A model generated the notes under the pieces. It was not told the DNA's origin. It did not search any database and worked only from the letters and a program-made list of their open reading frames with translations. Positions 54,158 to 63,335 of a stretch of 64,000 nucleotides of DNA are shown in pieces (the stretch's first letter is position 1; each line of letters begins with the position of its first letter). This DNA comes from Gammaproteobacteria bacterium. GTDB taxonomy: Bacteria; Pseudomonadota; Gammaproteobacteria; Burkholderiales; Gallionellaceae. The stretch covers positions 1 to 64,000 of the forward strand of contig JAHJBC010000013.1 of assembly GCA_018813765.1 (NCBI GenBank). Direction: 5' to 3'. Both the position numbers and the translations under genes were made by a program.

Positions 54158-54163
54158 TAGAAT
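54158..54163 (+). promoter_or_regulatory. glyA: Probable -10 element of glyA
   Basis: TAGAAT preceded by GG lies about 44 bp before the glyA ATG. TTGTAA (54133-54138) is the nearest -35-like hexamer, but 19 bp apart. Confidence 0.45.
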
Positions 54164-54206
54164 CCGCGCCTTCCTGTTTACAACCAGATCATTAGGGATA
54201 GTAGCC

Positions 54207-55454
54207 ATGTTCTCTCGCAAAAACACCATCGCCGTCACCGACCCCGAACTCTGGAGCGCCATCCAGAACGAGACCCGCCGTCAGGAAGATCATATCGAAC
54301 TGATCGCCTCGGAAAACTACACCAGTCCGGCGGTGATGGAGGCGCAAGGCAGCCAGCTCACCAACAAGTACGCCGAAGGCTATCCCGGCAAACGCTACTA
54401 CGGCGGCTGCGAGTATGTGGACATCGCCGAACAATTGGCCATCGACCGCGCCAAGGCGCTGTTCGGTGCCGAGTACGCCAACGTGCAACCGCACTCCGGC
54501 TCGCAGGCCAACCAGGCCGTGTACGCCTCGGTACTCAAGCCCGGCGACACCATCCTCGGCATGAGTCTGGCGCACGGCGGCCACCTCACCCACGGCGCAT
54601 CGGTGAACATCAGCGGCAAGCTGTACAACGCCATCACCTACGGCCTCAATGAAAAAGAAGAGATCGATTACGACGCGGTGCAGAAGCTGGCCAACGAGCA
54701 CAAGCCCAAGATGATCGTGGCGGGCGCCTCGGCCTACGCGCTGGTCATCGACTGGAAGCGTTTCCGCGCCATCGCCGACAGCGTCGGCGCTTACCTGTTC
54801 GTGGACATGGCGCACTACGCCGGTCTGGTCGCGGCGGGTTGGTACCCCAGCCCGGTCGGCATCGCCGACTTCGTCACCACCACCACGCACAAGACTCTGC
54901 GCGGACCGCGCGGCGGCCTGATCATGGCCAAGGCAGAGCACGAGAAGGCACTGAACTCGGCGATCTTCCCGTCGCTACAGGGCGGTCCGCTGATGCACGT
55001 CATCGCCGCCAAGGCGGTGGCGTTCAAGGAAGCGGCGAGCAAGGAATTCAAGGCCTACCAGAAGCAGGTCATCGACAATGCCCGCGTGATGGCAAAAGTG
55101 CTGACCGAGCGCGGCGTGCGCATCGTCTCCGGACGCACCGACAGCCACGTGTTCCTGGTCGATCTGCGCGCCAAGAAGCTCACCGGCAAAGACGCCGAAG
55201 CGGCACTGGGCAAAGCGCATATCACCGTCAACAAGAACGCCATCCCCAACGATCCCGAGAAGCCTTTCGTCACCTCCGGCATCCGCATCGGCTCTCCCGC
55301 CATGACCACCCGCGGCTTCAAGGAACTGGAAGCCGAGAAACTGGCACACCTGATCGCCGACGTGCTGGATGCACCGACCGACGAGGCCGTTATCGCGCGC
55401 GTGGCGGGCGAGGTGAAGAAGCTGACTTCGGCGTTCCCGGTGTATGGAAATTAA
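54207..55454 (+). CDS. glyA: Serine hydroxymethyltransferase
   Basis: GlyA converts serine and tetrahydrofolate to glycine and methylene-THF. The 415-residue PLP enzyme has the lysine motif [14 protein letters not shown], the N-terminal [20 protein letters not shown] and the phosphate-binding [15 protein letters not shown]. Length is normal. The ATG at 54207 starts [15 protein letters not shown]; an in-frame ATG at 54021 would add 62 unlikely residues over rpoH DNA. The heptamer element begins immediately after its stop. Confidence 0.98.
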   Translation: MFSRKNTIAVTDPELWSAIQNETRRQEDHIELIASENYTSPAVMEAQGSQLTNKYAEGYPGKRYYGGCEYVDIAEQLAIDRAKALFGAEYANVQPHSGSQANQAVYASVLKPGDTILGMSLAHGGHLTHGASVNISGKLYNAITYGLNEKEEIDYDAVQKLANEHKPKMIVAGASAYALVIDWKRFRAIADSVGAYLFVDMAHYAGLVAAGWYPSPVGIADFVTTTTHKTLRGPRGGLIMAKAEHEKALNSAIFPSLQGGPLMHVIAAKAVAFKEAASKEFKAYQKQVIDNARVMAKVLTERGVRIVSGRTDSHVFLVDLRAKKLTGKDAEAALGKAHITVNKNAIPNDPEKPFVTSGIRIGSPAMTTRGFKELEAEKLAHLIADVLDAPTDEAVIARVAGEVKKLTSAFPVYGN

Positions 55455-55526
55455 GCTTGTAGCCTGTAGCTGGTAGCTTGTAGCCAACCCGGCTTTGCTA
55501 CCAGCTACCAGCTACCAACTACCAGC
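55455..55526. repeat. Inverted heptamer-array element, glyA-nrdR gap
   Basis: The left arm has four 7-mers (GCTTGTA, GCCTGTA, GCTGGTA, GCTTGTA; 55455-55482). A 16-nt loop follows, then a right arm of four 7-mers (TACCAGC, TACCAGC, TACCAAC, TACCAGC; 55499-55526). The arms pair over nearly 28 bp. It starts right after the glyA stop and ends 5 bp before the nrdR ATG, so there is no normal ribosome binding site for nrdR. Confidence 0.85.
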
Positions 55527-55531
55527 TCATC

Positions 55532-56014
55532 ATGAAATGTCCTTTCTGCAAACACCCCGACACGCAAGTCGTCGATACGCGCGAAAGCGAGGAGGGCGAC
55601 AGCATTCGCCGTCGCCGTCGCTGCCTGTCGTGCGACAAGCGTTTCACCACCTACGAGATGGTGGAGTTGCGCATGCCTCAGGTGGTCAAGCAGAACGGCA
55701 TGCGCAGCGAATTCGACGACGACAAGCTGCGCACCAGCTTCACCCGCGCGCTGCACAAGCGCCCGGTGCCTACCGAACTGGTCGATGCGGCCATTGATAA
55801 TGTCACACAGAAAGTTTTTGCTTCGGGTGAACGCGAGATCGCCTCGCGCCAGATCGGCGAAATGGTGATGAAGGAGCTGCTCAAGCTCGACAAGGTCGCC
55901 TATATCCGCTTCGCCTCCGTGTACAAGAGCTTTCAGGATGTCGGCGACTTCTCCGATGCCATCGACGCCGTCAAGAACACCCGCCGCCGCAAAACAGATA
56001 AATCCAAAACATGA
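55532..56014 (+). CDS. nrdR: Transcriptional repressor NrdR
   Basis: NrdR represses ribonucleotide reductase genes when its ATP-cone senses dATP. The 160-residue protein has the N-terminal zinc ribbon ([20 protein letters not shown] and CLSCDKRF) and the ATP-cone ([20 protein letters not shown]). Length is normal plus a short basic tail. It is coupled to ribD by an ATGA overlap. The start codon is only 5 bp from the heptamer element. Confidence 0.97.
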   Translation: MKCPFCKHPDTQVVDTRESEEGDSIRRRRRCLSCDKRFTTYEMVELRMPQVVKQNGMRSEFDDDKLRTSFTRALHKRPVPTELVDAAIDNVTQKVFASGEREIASRQIGEMVMKELLKLDKVAYIRFASVYKSFQDVGDFSDAIDAVKNTRRRKTDKSKT

Positions 56015-57099
56015 ACGCTGCTGACAGTCAGTGGATGGCACTCGCGCTGCGTCTTGCCGAGCGCGGTCTGTACACGACCAGCCCGAACCCACGGGTGGGA
56101 TGCGTGCTGGTGAAAGGCGGCAAGGTCGTCGGCGAAGGCTGGCACGAGCGGGCCGGTGAGCCGCATGCAGAAGTGCATGCATTGCGCGCAGCAGGCAAGG
56201 ATGCGCGGGGCGCGACGGCTTATGTCACGCTGGAACCGTGCAGCCACCACGGGCGCACGCCGCCTTGTGCCGATGCGCTGATCGCCGCGGGCGTCAAGCG
56301 CGTGGTCGCCGCGATGCAGGACCCCAATCCACTGGTCGCCGGGCAAGGCATGCAAAAACTTGCCGCAGCGGGGATCGCAACCGATTGCGGCCTGATGGAA
56401 GCGGACGCGCGCGAACTGAACATTGGTTTCGTCACGCGCATGGAATGCGGCATGCCCTGGGTGCGCAGCAAGATTGCGTCCAGCCTGGACGGACATACCG
56501 CACTCAACAACGGCGTCAGCAAATGGATCACCGGCGAAGCGGCGCGGCGCGATGTGCAACACTGGCGTGCGCGCTCCTGTGCGATTCTTACCGGCATCGG
56601 CACGGTGCTGGCGGACGACCCGCAACTCAATGTGCGCGGGCTGGACGGGGTTCGCCAGCCCTTGCGCGTCATTCTCGATAGTCGACTGCGCCTGCCGCCC
56701 GCAGCCCGCATTCTTGGCAGCGGCGTACTGGTCTATACCGCCTCGGCGGACGAGAGCAAGCGCGCAGCGCTGCAGCAAAAAGGTGCCGAGGTAATACAAT
56801 TGCAGGGGGCGAACGGGCAAGTCGATCTGCCCGCCGTAATGAGCGACCTGGCGCAGCGCGGCTGCAACGAAGTGTTGGTTGAATCGGGCCGTATGCTCAA
56901 TGGTGCCTTGCTCAAGACAGGACTGGTGGATGAACTGGTGCTGTATCTTGCCCCGCAATTGCTGGGCGATGCGGCGCGCGGCATGGCGGATCTGGGTGAG
57001 CTCACGCAGTTGCAGCAGCGTGTGAATTTGCAGTGGCAGGATGTAAGACAAGTCGGCGGCGATCTGCGCATCGTCGCCAGGATCACAAAGGAGGATTGA
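56011..57099 (+). CDS. ribD: Bifunctional riboflavin deaminase-reductase
   Basis: RibD performs the deaminase and reductase steps after GTP cyclohydrolase II. The 362-residue protein has the zinc deaminase N-domain ([23 protein letters not shown]) and the C-terminal NADPH reductase domain ([30 protein letters not shown]). Length matches the family. The ribosome binding site of ribE lies at its end. Confidence 0.97.
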   Translation: MNAADSQWMALALRLAERGLYTTSPNPRVGCVLVKGGKVVGEGWHERAGEPHAEVHALRAAGKDARGATAYVTLEPCSHHGRTPPCADALIAAGVKRVVAAMQDPNPLVAGQGMQKLAAAGIATDCGLMEADARELNIGFVTRMECGMPWVRSKIASSLDGHTALNNGVSKWITGEAARRDVQHWRARSCAILTGIGTVLADDPQLNVRGLDGVRQPLRVILDSRLRLPPAARILGSGVLVYTASADESKRAALQQKGAEVIQLQGANGQVDLPAVMSDLAQRGCNEVLVESGRMLNGALLKTGLVDELVLYLAPQLLGDAARGMADLGELTQLQQRVNLQWQDVRQVGGDLRIVARITKED

Positions 57100-57101
57100 G
57101 G

Positions 57102-57698
57102 ATGTTTAGCGGAATCGTTGCGGATGTGGGTCTGATCAAATCGGCGCAGGACAGGGATGGCGGCTTGCGCCTGACCGTGGCAACCGAGCAACTCGGCATG
57201 GACGATGTGCAACTCGGCGACAGCATCGCCTGCAACGGCGTGTGCCTCACCGTGGTCAAACTGGACGGTAACGACTTCACGGTCGAGGTGTCGCGCGAGA
57301 CGCTGAATTGCACCACGGGATTGGGCGAGCAGGGCAAACATATCAACCTGGAGAAGGCGCTGCGTCTGTCCGACCGGCTGGGCGGACACATGGTCAGCGG
57401 CCATGTCGACGGCGTCGGCGAAGTGGTGGCCTTCAACGACATCGGCGAGAGCTGGCGACTGGTGGTGCGCGCGCCGCAGGCGCTGGGGAAATACATCGCG
57501 GTGAAGGGTTCCATCACCATCAACGGTGTGAGCCTGACAGTGAATCAGGTTTCCGGATCGGAATTCGAAGTGAACCTCATCCCGCACACGCTGGACGTGA
57601 CCACGCTGAACGAACTCAAGGTAGGCTCGAAAGTGAATCTGGAGATCGACCTGATCGCGCGCTACGTCGAGCGCATGCTCACGGCGGAAGAGAAATAA
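57102..57698 (+). CDS. ribE: Riboflavin synthase alpha chain
   Basis: RibE joins two lumazine molecules to form riboflavin. The 198-residue protein starts MFSGIVADVGLIKSA and has two similar lumazine-binding halves, the first with ACNGVCLTVVKLDG and the second with TINGVSLTVNQVSG. An AAGGAGG site inside the end of ribD sets the start at 57102. The gene is followed by a hairpin that serves the convergent gene. Confidence 0.97.
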   Translation: MFSGIVADVGLIKSAQDRDGGLRLTVATEQLGMDDVQLGDSIACNGVCLTVVKLDGNDFTVEVSRETLNCTTGLGEQGKHINLEKALRLSDRLGGHMVSGHVDGVGEVVAFNDIGESWRLVVRAPQALGKYIAVKGSITINGVSLTVNQVSGSEFEVNLIPHTLDVTTLNELKVGSKVNLEIDLIARYVERMLTAEEK

Positions 57699-57723
57699 AA
57701 AGCGGGGCGCCCAGGCGCCCCGC
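57697..57723 (-). terminator. Terminator for the convergent beta-barrel gene
   Basis: GCGGGGCGC (57702-57710), loop CCAG, GCGCCCCGC (57715-57723) form a 9-bp G+C stem. On the minus strand it is followed by TTTTTATTTC, a good T tract, so it ends the transcript of the beta-barrel gene. On the plus strand no T tract follows. Confidence 0.75.
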
Positions 57724-57746
57724 CGGAGATTCGGGCAACTGTACCG

Positions 57747-58340
57747 TCAGAGCCTGAACACCGCCATCAGGCCGACGCCGCCCGCGAAGTTTTCGAACTC
57801 CTCGTCGGTGAACTGGATCATCTCCAGAGATACCCGGATGCCGACCACCTTGTTTACGTCATATTGGCCCGCCACGCCCCCCACGAAACCGCTGGAACGC
57901 TGATCGGTGCTGCCGACCAGTGTCCAGGCCGGCAGCACCTTGTACTGCGTCCTCACGCTGGCCAGGCCGAGCTTGCCGAAGATGGAGAAACCGTTGGAGA
58001 AGGTATTGCCACCCCGCAGTGCCAGTGTGACAGCAGAGGCCTTGAATTCACCGACGGTGACATTCGAATTGTCACGCACCCGGTAGGTGCCCAGGTCGGA
58101 CAGGCCTAGCTCAACGCCGAAATGTTTGTCGAAGTTGTAGCCGCCTACCAGCCGGACGTGTCCGCTGTCCTTGGGTGCAGTTGAGGGGGTGTTGCAACTG
58201 CTGAAATAGCCGTCGGCGCAGGACGAAGTAAGGTTGTTGCTGGAGAATCCGACGCCCAGATAAGCCCCGGAATCGTCGGCCAGCGCGGTTTGGGAAAGAC
58301 AGAACAGCGAGATGGTGGCGATGGATAAGACATGTCTCAT
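57747..58340 (-). CDS. OmpA-like outer-membrane beta-barrel protein
   Basis: The 197-residue protein has a signal peptide (VLSIATISLFCLSQTALA) and then alternating strands typical of an eight-stranded barrel: DSGAYLGVGFSSNN, GHVRLVGGYNFDKHFGVELG, and a C-terminal strand ending MAVFRL with a final Leu rather than Phe. A disulfide pair may form from the two Cys near residues 41 and 49. A clear AGGAG site precedes the ATG at 58340. Function unknown; it sits inside the riboflavin gene group on the opposite strand. Confidence 0.85.
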   Translation of the reverse strand: MRHVLSIATISLFCLSQTALADDSGAYLGVGFSSNNLTSSCADGYFSSCNTPSTAPKDSGHVRLVGGYNFDKHFGVELGLSDLGTYRVRDNSNVTVGEFKASAVTLALRGGNTFSNGFSIFGKLGLASVRTQYKVLPAWTLVGSTDQRSSGFVGGVAGQYDVNKVVGIRVSLEMIQFTDEEFENFAGGVGLMAVFRL

Positions 58341-58369
58341 GATTGCTCCTTGAGGTTGAAATAGCCGGG

Positions 58370-58918
58370 TTAGATCAAAAATGGAAAAAAACGCAGGGTG
58401 CTGCCCATGTAGTCGCGGTACTGTGCGCCGAAATAGCGGATGTTCTCCTTCTCTTCGGCCAGCGCTGCAATCACCATCAGGATGCAGGCGACGGTCGCGA
58501 TGCCGCCGCTCCACCATGTGGGCTGTTTGAAGAATAATCCCCAGTCCAGCAGGATCAGCGAGCTGTACATCGGATGGCGGATGTAGCGGTAAATACCCTG
58601 ATTCACCAGGACCGTGGTCTTTTCGAACTTCAGCAACGGTACATCGTCGCGCCCGTCGTCTTGCTCCCCAAACAGGTGCAAGGCGAGGTAGCTGGTGATG
58701 GCCAGCAACAGCGAAGCGCCCATCAATATCCCGCAAATCGTCTGGGTCGTTGACGGGGGGGCATCATACCAGCCGTCCAGATTCATCACGACCATCACCA
58801 GCATCAGTTCCCAGGCAAGGAAACGATAGAAACCGTGCGATTCCGGCACCCGCAACGACGCACGCGAGATGTAGGCCAATACTGCCGTCGCGACGATGAA
58901 AAATCCCAATTCCAGCAT
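58370..58918 (-). CDS. Isoprenylcysteine methyltransferase-like membrane protein
   Basis: The 182-residue protein has about five membrane segments and the ICMT/PEMT-type C-terminal motif GIYRYIRHPMYSSLILLDWG followed by EEKENIRYFGAQYRDYMGST. These carry the SAM-binding RHP and EE features of membrane methyltransferases such as those acting on phospholipids or prenyl cysteine. Bacterial substrates are unknown. It follows its own start at 58918 and precedes the beta-barrel gene on the same strand by 29 bp, so the two may be co-transcribed. Confidence 0.85.
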   Translation of the reverse strand: MLELGFFIVATAVLAYISRASLRVPESHGFYRFLAWELMLVMVVMNLDGWYDAPPSTTQTICGILMGASLLLAITSYLALHLFGEQDDGRDDVPLLKFEKTTVLVNQGIYRYIRHPMYSSLILLDWGLFFKQPTWWSGGIATVACILMVIAALAEEKENIRYFGAQYRDYMGSTLRFFPFLI

Positions 58919-58990
58919 ATATGCCCGGTTTCCGAATACGATGACCGCAGTATGGTACACGCGCCGGGGTTGGAGTTGTAGCGATGATGG

Positions 58991-58996
58991 TAGAAT
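58991..58996 (+). promoter_or_regulatory. Probable -10 element of ribBX-ribH-nusB
   Basis: TAGAAT, again preceded by GG, lies 35 bp before the ribBX ATG at 59031. The nearest -35-like sequence (TTGGAG, 58970-58975) is only 15 bp away. No FMN riboswitch features are visible upstream. Confidence 0.4.
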
Positions 58997-59030
58997 TCGC
59001 TCCCCTACATTGAGCCGCAGAGCAGTAATA

Positions 59031-60131
59031 ATGACAGACATATCACCGATAACCGAGATCATCGCCGAGATACGCGCCGGGCGCATGGTCGTCCTGGTGG
59101 ACGAGGAAGACCGCGAGAACGAGGGCGACCTGCTGTTCGCCGCCGAATTTGTCACCCCGGAAGCCATCAACTTCATGATCCGCCATGCGCGCGGCCTGGT
59201 CTGCCTGACGCTGACCGAGGAGCGCTGCAGCCAGCTCGGCATATCGCACATGGCGCGCGACAACAAGAGCCCGTTGGGCACCAATTTCACGGTTTCCATC
59301 GAGGCGGCCGAGGGTGTGACCACCGGCATTTCCGCATCCGACCGTGCCACCACCATCCGCGCTGCGGTGAAGAAAAATGCCGCTCCCGCAGACATCGTCC
59401 AGCCCGGCCACATCTTCCCCATCATGGCGCGTCCGGGCGGCGTGCTGGTGCGTGCCGGACATACCGAAGCGGGGTGCGACCTCGCGCAGATGGCCGGGCT
59501 GATGCCCGCATCGGTGATCTGCGAGATCATCAAGGAAGACGGCGAAATGGCCCGTCTGCCCGACCTGATTCCGTTCGCCAAGGAACACGGATTGAAGATC
59601 GGCACTATTGCCGACCTGATCGAATATCGCATGCACAACGAGACGCTGGTCGAGCGCGTGGCGCGGCGCAAGGTGCAGACCGCCTACGGCGAATTGGACC
59701 TGGTGACCTATACCGACAAATCATCGCAGCGCACCCATCTGGCGCTGGTCAAGGGCGACATCCAGCCGCAGGTCGAAACGGTGGTGCGCGTGCATGAGCC
59801 GCTCTCCGCGCTGGATTTCCTGGAACAGGTCAGCCTGCCCAATACCACCAGCGTGCACGATGCGCTGAAAAAGATCAGCCAGTCGACGGCGGGCGTGCTG
59901 GTGCTGATGCACCACACCGAGACAGCCGAGAACCTGCTGGCGCGCGCGGCAGCCACTCCCGAACCGCATCATGCGCAGTGGGATCCGCGCAGCTACGGCA
60001 TAGGCGCGCAGATCCTGCGCGACCTCAACGTCGGCAAGATGTGCCTCATCGCCACCCCGCGCAAACTGCCCAGCATGACCGGCTTCGGTCTGGAAGTGGT
60101 GCGTTACTGTCAATGCAAGGAAACAAAATGA
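59031..60131 (+). CDS. RibBX: DHBP synthase with degenerate GTP cyclohydrolase II-like domain
   Basis: The N-terminal half is a full 3,4-dihydroxy-2-butanone 4-phosphate synthase (RibB): [30 protein letters not shown] and [14 protein letters not shown] are its active-site motifs. The C-terminal 160 residues have the outline of GTP cyclohydrolase II ([28 protein letters not shown]) but lack the three zinc-binding cysteines and the usual catalytic segment; [15 protein letters not shown] stands in its place. The protein therefore resembles RibBX hybrids of other proteobacteria. A separate RibA must supply GTP cyclohydrolase II. The 366-residue start at 59031 begins with the RibB domain; an in-frame upstream ATG at 58896 lies before the promoter. 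Confidence 0.92.
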   Translation: MTDISPITEIIAEIRAGRMVVLVDEEDRENEGDLLFAAEFVTPEAINFMIRHARGLVCLTLTEERCSQLGISHMARDNKSPLGTNFTVSIEAAEGVTTGISASDRATTIRAAVKKNAAPADIVQPGHIFPIMARPGGVLVRAGHTEAGCDLAQMAGLMPASVICEIIKEDGEMARLPDLIPFAKEHGLKIGTIADLIEYRMHNETLVERVARRKVQTAYGELDLVTYTDKSSQRTHLALVKGDIQPQVETVVRVHEPLSALDFLEQVSLPNTTSVHDALKKISQSTAGVLVLMHHTETAENLLARAAATPEPHHAQWDPRSYGIGAQILRDLNVGKMCLIATPRKLPSMTGFGLEVVRYCQCKETK

Positions 60132-60580
60132 AAGAGATCCAACAGAATCTGAACGGCGCTGGCCTGCGCATCGGCATCGTACAGAGCCGTTTCAATGAAA
60201 CGGTATGCGAAGGCCTGCGTGAAGCCTGCCGCACGCAACTGGTGCAGAGCGGCGTTGCCGAGAACGACATCACCCTGGCCACCGTGCCGGGCGCGCTGGA
60301 GATACCGCTGGTATTGCAGGTCATGGCGCAGAGCCGCAAGTTCGACGCGCTCATCGCGCTGGGCGCCGTGATCCGCGGCGACACCTACCATTTCGAGGTC
60401 GTCTCCAACGAATCCGCGCGCTGCGTGGGCGAGGTGCAACTGCACAGCGGCGTTCCCATCGCCAACGCCATCCTCACCACCGACACCGACGAGCAGGCCG
60501 AGGTGCGCATGAGCGTGAAGGGCAAGGAAGCCGCGCTGGTCGCCATCGAGATGGTGCATCTGCTCAAAGCCATCGCATGA
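60128..60580 (+). CDS. ribH: Lumazine synthase
   Basis: RibH makes 6,7-dimethyl-8-ribityllumazine, the substrate of RibE. The 150-residue protein has [20 protein letters not shown] near the N-terminus, the substrate loop [15 protein letters not shown], and the catalytic His region [15 protein letters not shown]. It forms large shells in most bacteria. It overlaps ribBX (ATGA) and nusB (ATGA). Confidence 0.98.
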   Translation: MKEIQQNLNGAGLRIGIVQSRFNETVCEGLREACRTQLVQSGVAENDITLATVPGALEIPLVLQVMAQSRKFDALIALGAVIRGDTYHFEVVSNESARCVGEVQLHSGVPIANAILTTDTDEQAEVRMSVKGKEAALVAIEMVHLLKAIA

Positions 60581-61032
60581 ACGACGTGCAGAAAAGCAAC
60601 CCGGCCAAAAGCCAGCGCCACCGCGCACGCGAACTCGCGATGCAGGGCATCTACGAATGGCGCCTCTCCGGCAAGAGCGCAGCGCTGATCGAAAAAGCGA
60701 CACGCGAGGAAAAGAGCCTGGGGCGCTACGACACCGAGTTCTTCAGTCAGCTGCTGCACGGCGCGATTGCGCAGCATGAGGCACTGGGCGAGCAGATCGC
60801 CCCGCTACTGGATCGCAAGCTGGAAGAACTGAGTCCGGTCGAATACTCCGTGCTGGTACTCGGCGCCTTCGAACTGGCGCAACATCCGGAGATTCCCTAC
60901 CGCGTGGTCATCAACGAAGCGGTCGAACTGGCCAAGACCTTCGGCGGCAGCGACGGCCACAAATTCGTCAACGGCGTGCTGGACAAGCTGGCGGCGCAGG
61001 TGCGGGCGACAGAAATAGTTGCTAGTCGCTAG
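60577..61032 (+). CDS. nusB: Transcription antitermination factor NusB
   Basis: NusB with NusE binds boxA RNA for rRNA antitermination. The 151-residue helical protein has [20 protein letters not shown] and [20 protein letters not shown], both diagnostic. The last residues ASR and the stop codon are encoded by the first heptamers of the repeat element (from 61021), so the element has altered the native C-terminus slightly. The ribH-nusB-thiL-pgpA order is usual. Confidence 0.97.
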   Translation: MNDVQKSNPAKSQRHRARELAMQGIYEWRLSGKSAALIEKATREEKSLGRYDTEFFSQLLHGAIAQHEALGEQIAPLLDRKLEELSPVEYSVLVLGAFELAQHPEIPYRVVINEAVELAKTFGGSDGHKFVNGVLDKLAAQVRATEIVASR

Positions 61033-61225
61033 TCTTTAGTCGTTAGTTGGGGCTGTCGCTACGCGGGTGTTTGTTATTACTGGATTCCGGCCTGATGGAA
61101 CTACTAGCCATTCGACTTAGCTGGCAAAATGCGCCAGCTAAGTCGCTGGTTATGCGCCGGAATGTCGGGCTAAAGGTTTTTGGTTTTGACTAACGTCTAA
61201 CGACTAGCGACTAGCGACTAACGAC
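61021..61225. repeat. Inverted heptamer-array element with nested hairpins, nusB-thiL gap
   Basis: The left arm has four 7-mers (GCTAGTC, GCTAGTC, TTTAGTC, GTTAGTT; 61021-61048). The right arm has five (TAACGTC, TAACGAC, TAGCGAC, TAGCGAC, TAACGAC; 61191-61225). The interior holds ATTCCGGC (61084-61091) paired with GCCGGAAT (61156-61163), and inside that a perfect 13-bp stem, CGACTTAGCTGGC (61113-61125) with GCCAGCTAAGTCG (61133-61145). The thiL ATG follows 7 bp after the last unit. The region 61033-61232 has no other gene. Confidence 0.85.
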
Positions 61226-61232
61226 TGTCCTC

Positions 61233-62186
61233 ATGTCCGAATTCGATCTCATCAAGCGCTACTTCACCCGTCCCACCCCTGGTGCAGTTCTCGGCGTGGG
61301 CGACGATGCCGCGCTGCTGCGGGTGGGCGACGGCATGGAACTGGCCGTTTCCACCGACATGCTGGTGAGCGGCACGCATTTCCTGCCCGATGCCGATCCC
61401 TTCCTGTTGGGCTACAAGACGCTGGCGGTGAACCTGTCGGACATGGCGGCGATGGGCGCACTGCCGTGCTGGGTGACGCTGGCCATCGCATTACCGTCGG
61501 CAGACGAGGATTGGCTGCGGCATTTCAGCGACGGCTTCTTCGCGCTGGCCGACCAGTTCGGCATCGAACTGATAGGCGGCGATACCACGCGCGGTCCGCT
61601 CAACCTGAGTGTCACCATCATGGGCGAGGTGCCGCGGGGCAAGGCGCTGCGCCGCGACGGCGCACAGGCCGGCGACGACATCTGGGTGTCGGGGACGCTG
61701 GGCGACGCGGCATTGGGCCTGGCGCACCTGCAAGGCAAGACCGTCTTGCCCGACGACATCCGCGAGCGTTGCCTGGCTGCCTTGCAGCAGCCGCAGCCGC
61801 GGATCGCGCTGGGCATGGCCTTGCGCGGGATCGCCCACAGCGCGATCGATATCTCCGACGGCTTGCTGGCCGACCTCGGCCACATCCTCGAACGCTCCCA
61901 TGTTGGCGCCGAGATCAAATACGACAAATTGCCGGTGTCCACTTCATTCGGCGGCAAGGATATGGACGCCTTGCGGCAGCGCTGTGCGCTCTCCGGTGGC
62001 GACGAATACGAGCTGTGCTTCACCGCGGCGGACACGCAACGGGACGAGATCGAGAGCGCAGCATACCGCCTGCAACTGCCGTTGACCCGCATCGGCAAGA
62101 TCGTGTCCGGCAGCGGCTGCAAAGTGCGCGCGGCAGACGGCAGCGTGATGCAGATCGAAAGGAGCGGATATGACCACTTCGCGTAA
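61233..62186 (+). CDS. thiL: Thiamine-monophosphate kinase
   Basis: ThiL phosphorylates thiamine phosphate to the active diphosphate. The 317-residue protein starts MSEFDLIKRYFTRPTPGAVL and has the ATP-site GVGDDAALL, Mg-binding AVNLSDMAAMGA and GGDTTRGPLNLSVTIMG. Length matches. Its last 17 bp overlap the start of pgpA. The heptamer element lies just upstream and leaves no clear Shine-Dalgarno site. Confidence 0.97.
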   Translation: MSEFDLIKRYFTRPTPGAVLGVGDDAALLRVGDGMELAVSTDMLVSGTHFLPDADPFLLGYKTLAVNLSDMAAMGALPCWVTLAIALPSADEDWLRHFSDGFFALADQFGIELIGGDTTRGPLNLSVTIMGEVPRGKALRRDGAQAGDDIWVSGTLGDAALGLAHLQGKTVLPDDIRERCLAALQQPQPRIALGMALRGIAHSAIDISDGLLADLGHILERSHVGAEIKYDKLPVSTSFGGKDMDALRQRCALSGGDEYELCFTAADTQRDEIESAAYRLQLPLTRIGKIVSGSGCKVRAADGSVMQIERSGYDHFA

Positions 62187-62676
62187 GCAGCCCCTGTTCA
62201 AGCCGGACTGGCGTTTCCTGTTCAGCCACCCCGCGCATTTCCTCTCCTTTGGTTTCGGGTCCGGACTGTTGCCGAAAGGGCCGGGCACGGCGGGCACGCT
62301 GGTCGCCTTCCCCATGTACTGGTTCCTCGCCCCGCGCCTCACCGATGCCATGTTCCTGCTGGTGCTGATCTGGGCATTCGCCTTCGGCGTCTGGGTGTGC
62401 GACATCACCGGCAGGGCGCTGGGTGCGGAAGACTACGGCGGCATCGTGTGGGACGAGATCGTCGCGTTCGGACTGGTGCTGTTCTTCACGCCGGAAGGCT
62501 GGCACTGGCAATTGCTGGCCTTCGTCCTGTTTCGCTTCTTCGACATCGTCAAGCCGCAGCCCATCCGCCATTTCGACGACAGCTGGCACGGCGGCCTCGG
62601 CGTCATGTTCGACGACATACTCGCGGCGGGCTATACCCTTCTGAGCCTCGCCTTCATCAAGAGCGTGCTGGGGTGA
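62170..62676 (+). CDS. pgpA: Phosphatidylglycerophosphatase A
   Basis: PgpA removes phosphate from phosphatidylglycerol phosphate in the inner membrane. The 168-residue protein has GFGSGLLPKGPGTAGTLVAF near the N-terminus, DEIVAFGL, and FFDIVKPQPIRHFDD. It has about four membrane segments. A GGAG site in the end of thiL sets the start at 62170. Its stop overlaps the GTG start of the nuclease gene. Confidence 0.97.
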   Translation: MTTSRKQPLFKPDWRFLFSHPAHFLSFGFGSGLLPKGPGTAGTLVAFPMYWFLAPRLTDAMFLLVLIWAFAFGVWVCDITGRALGAEDYGGIVWDEIVAFGLVLFFTPEGWHWQLLAFVLFRFFDIVKPQPIRHFDDSWHGGLGVMFDDILAAGYTLLSLAFIKSVLG

Positions 62677-63332
62677 GAACGCTGTGTGCCTTGCTGTGCA
62701 TCCTGCCGTTGTGGGTGCATGCCGAGGTGTTCGATGCCCCGGTCCTCTTTGTGTCGGACGGTGATTCCATCACGGTCAGCCGGGATGGCGAGCGTATCAA
62801 GATCCGTCTTGCGGATATCGATGCGCCCGAGAGGGCGCAGCCTTACGGCAAGCAGTCGCGCGCCTCGTTGCGCGAACTGGTGGGCAAGCGCCGGGTGCGC
62901 ATCGACAGCAGAGTTGTCGACCAGTATGGGCGTCTCGTCGCCCAGGTCAGCATCGAAGGGCAGGATGTCAATCGCGAACAGGTCAGGCGCGGCATGGCGT
63001 GGACCTATTCGTATCGCAGCGCGGACAACCCATACCAGCACAGCCAGGACGAAGCGCGGGCGGCAGGGCGCGGACTCTGGTCGCAACCCGATCCGCAGCC
63101 GCCGTGGCGCTGGCGCAAGGACCATCCCCGAATCGACAACGAACTTCCGGCCGTTACGCGCGACAAGCCGGTGATGCTGTACGACATGCATTGCGGCGGC
63201 AAGCGACGCTGCGCCGAGATATCGTCCTGCGACGAAGCGTATTTCTATCTGGTGAGTTGCGGCGTGAAGTCCCTGGACGGCGATGGCGACGGCATTCCCT
63301 GTGCCGCCCTGTGCGCCGGGCAAGCGCGCTGA
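62673..63332 (+). CDS. Secreted thermonuclease-like protein with Excalibur domain
   Basis: The 219-residue protein begins with GTG (GTGA overlaps the pgpA stop) and a signal peptide (RTLCALLCILPLWVHA). The SNase domain spans about residues 20-130: DGDSITVSRDGERIKIRLAD, DAPE, LVGKRRVRI and the active Arg/Glu positions DVNREQVRRGMAW. The C-terminus is an Excalibur-type calcium site (SLDGDGDGIPCAALC) with extra cysteines. Full-length secretion and nuclease action are expected from the family. The start was chosen by overlap and signal peptide; no ATG fits. Confidence 0.87.
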   Translation: MRTLCALLCILPLWVHAEVFDAPVLFVSDGDSITVSRDGERIKIRLADIDAPERAQPYGKQSRASLRELVGKRRVRIDSRVVDQYGRLVAQVSIEGQDVNREQVRRGMAWTYSYRSADNPYQHSQDEARAAGRGLWSQPDPQPPWRWRKDHPRIDNELPAVTRDKPVMLYDMHCGGKRRCAEISSCDEAYFYLVSCGVKSLDGDGDGIPCAALCAGQAR

Positions 63333-63335
63333 CGA

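Noticed and set aside
58919-59030. FMN riboswitch before ribBX.
   Set aside because: None of the conserved RFN sequence blocks is present and the space is too short.
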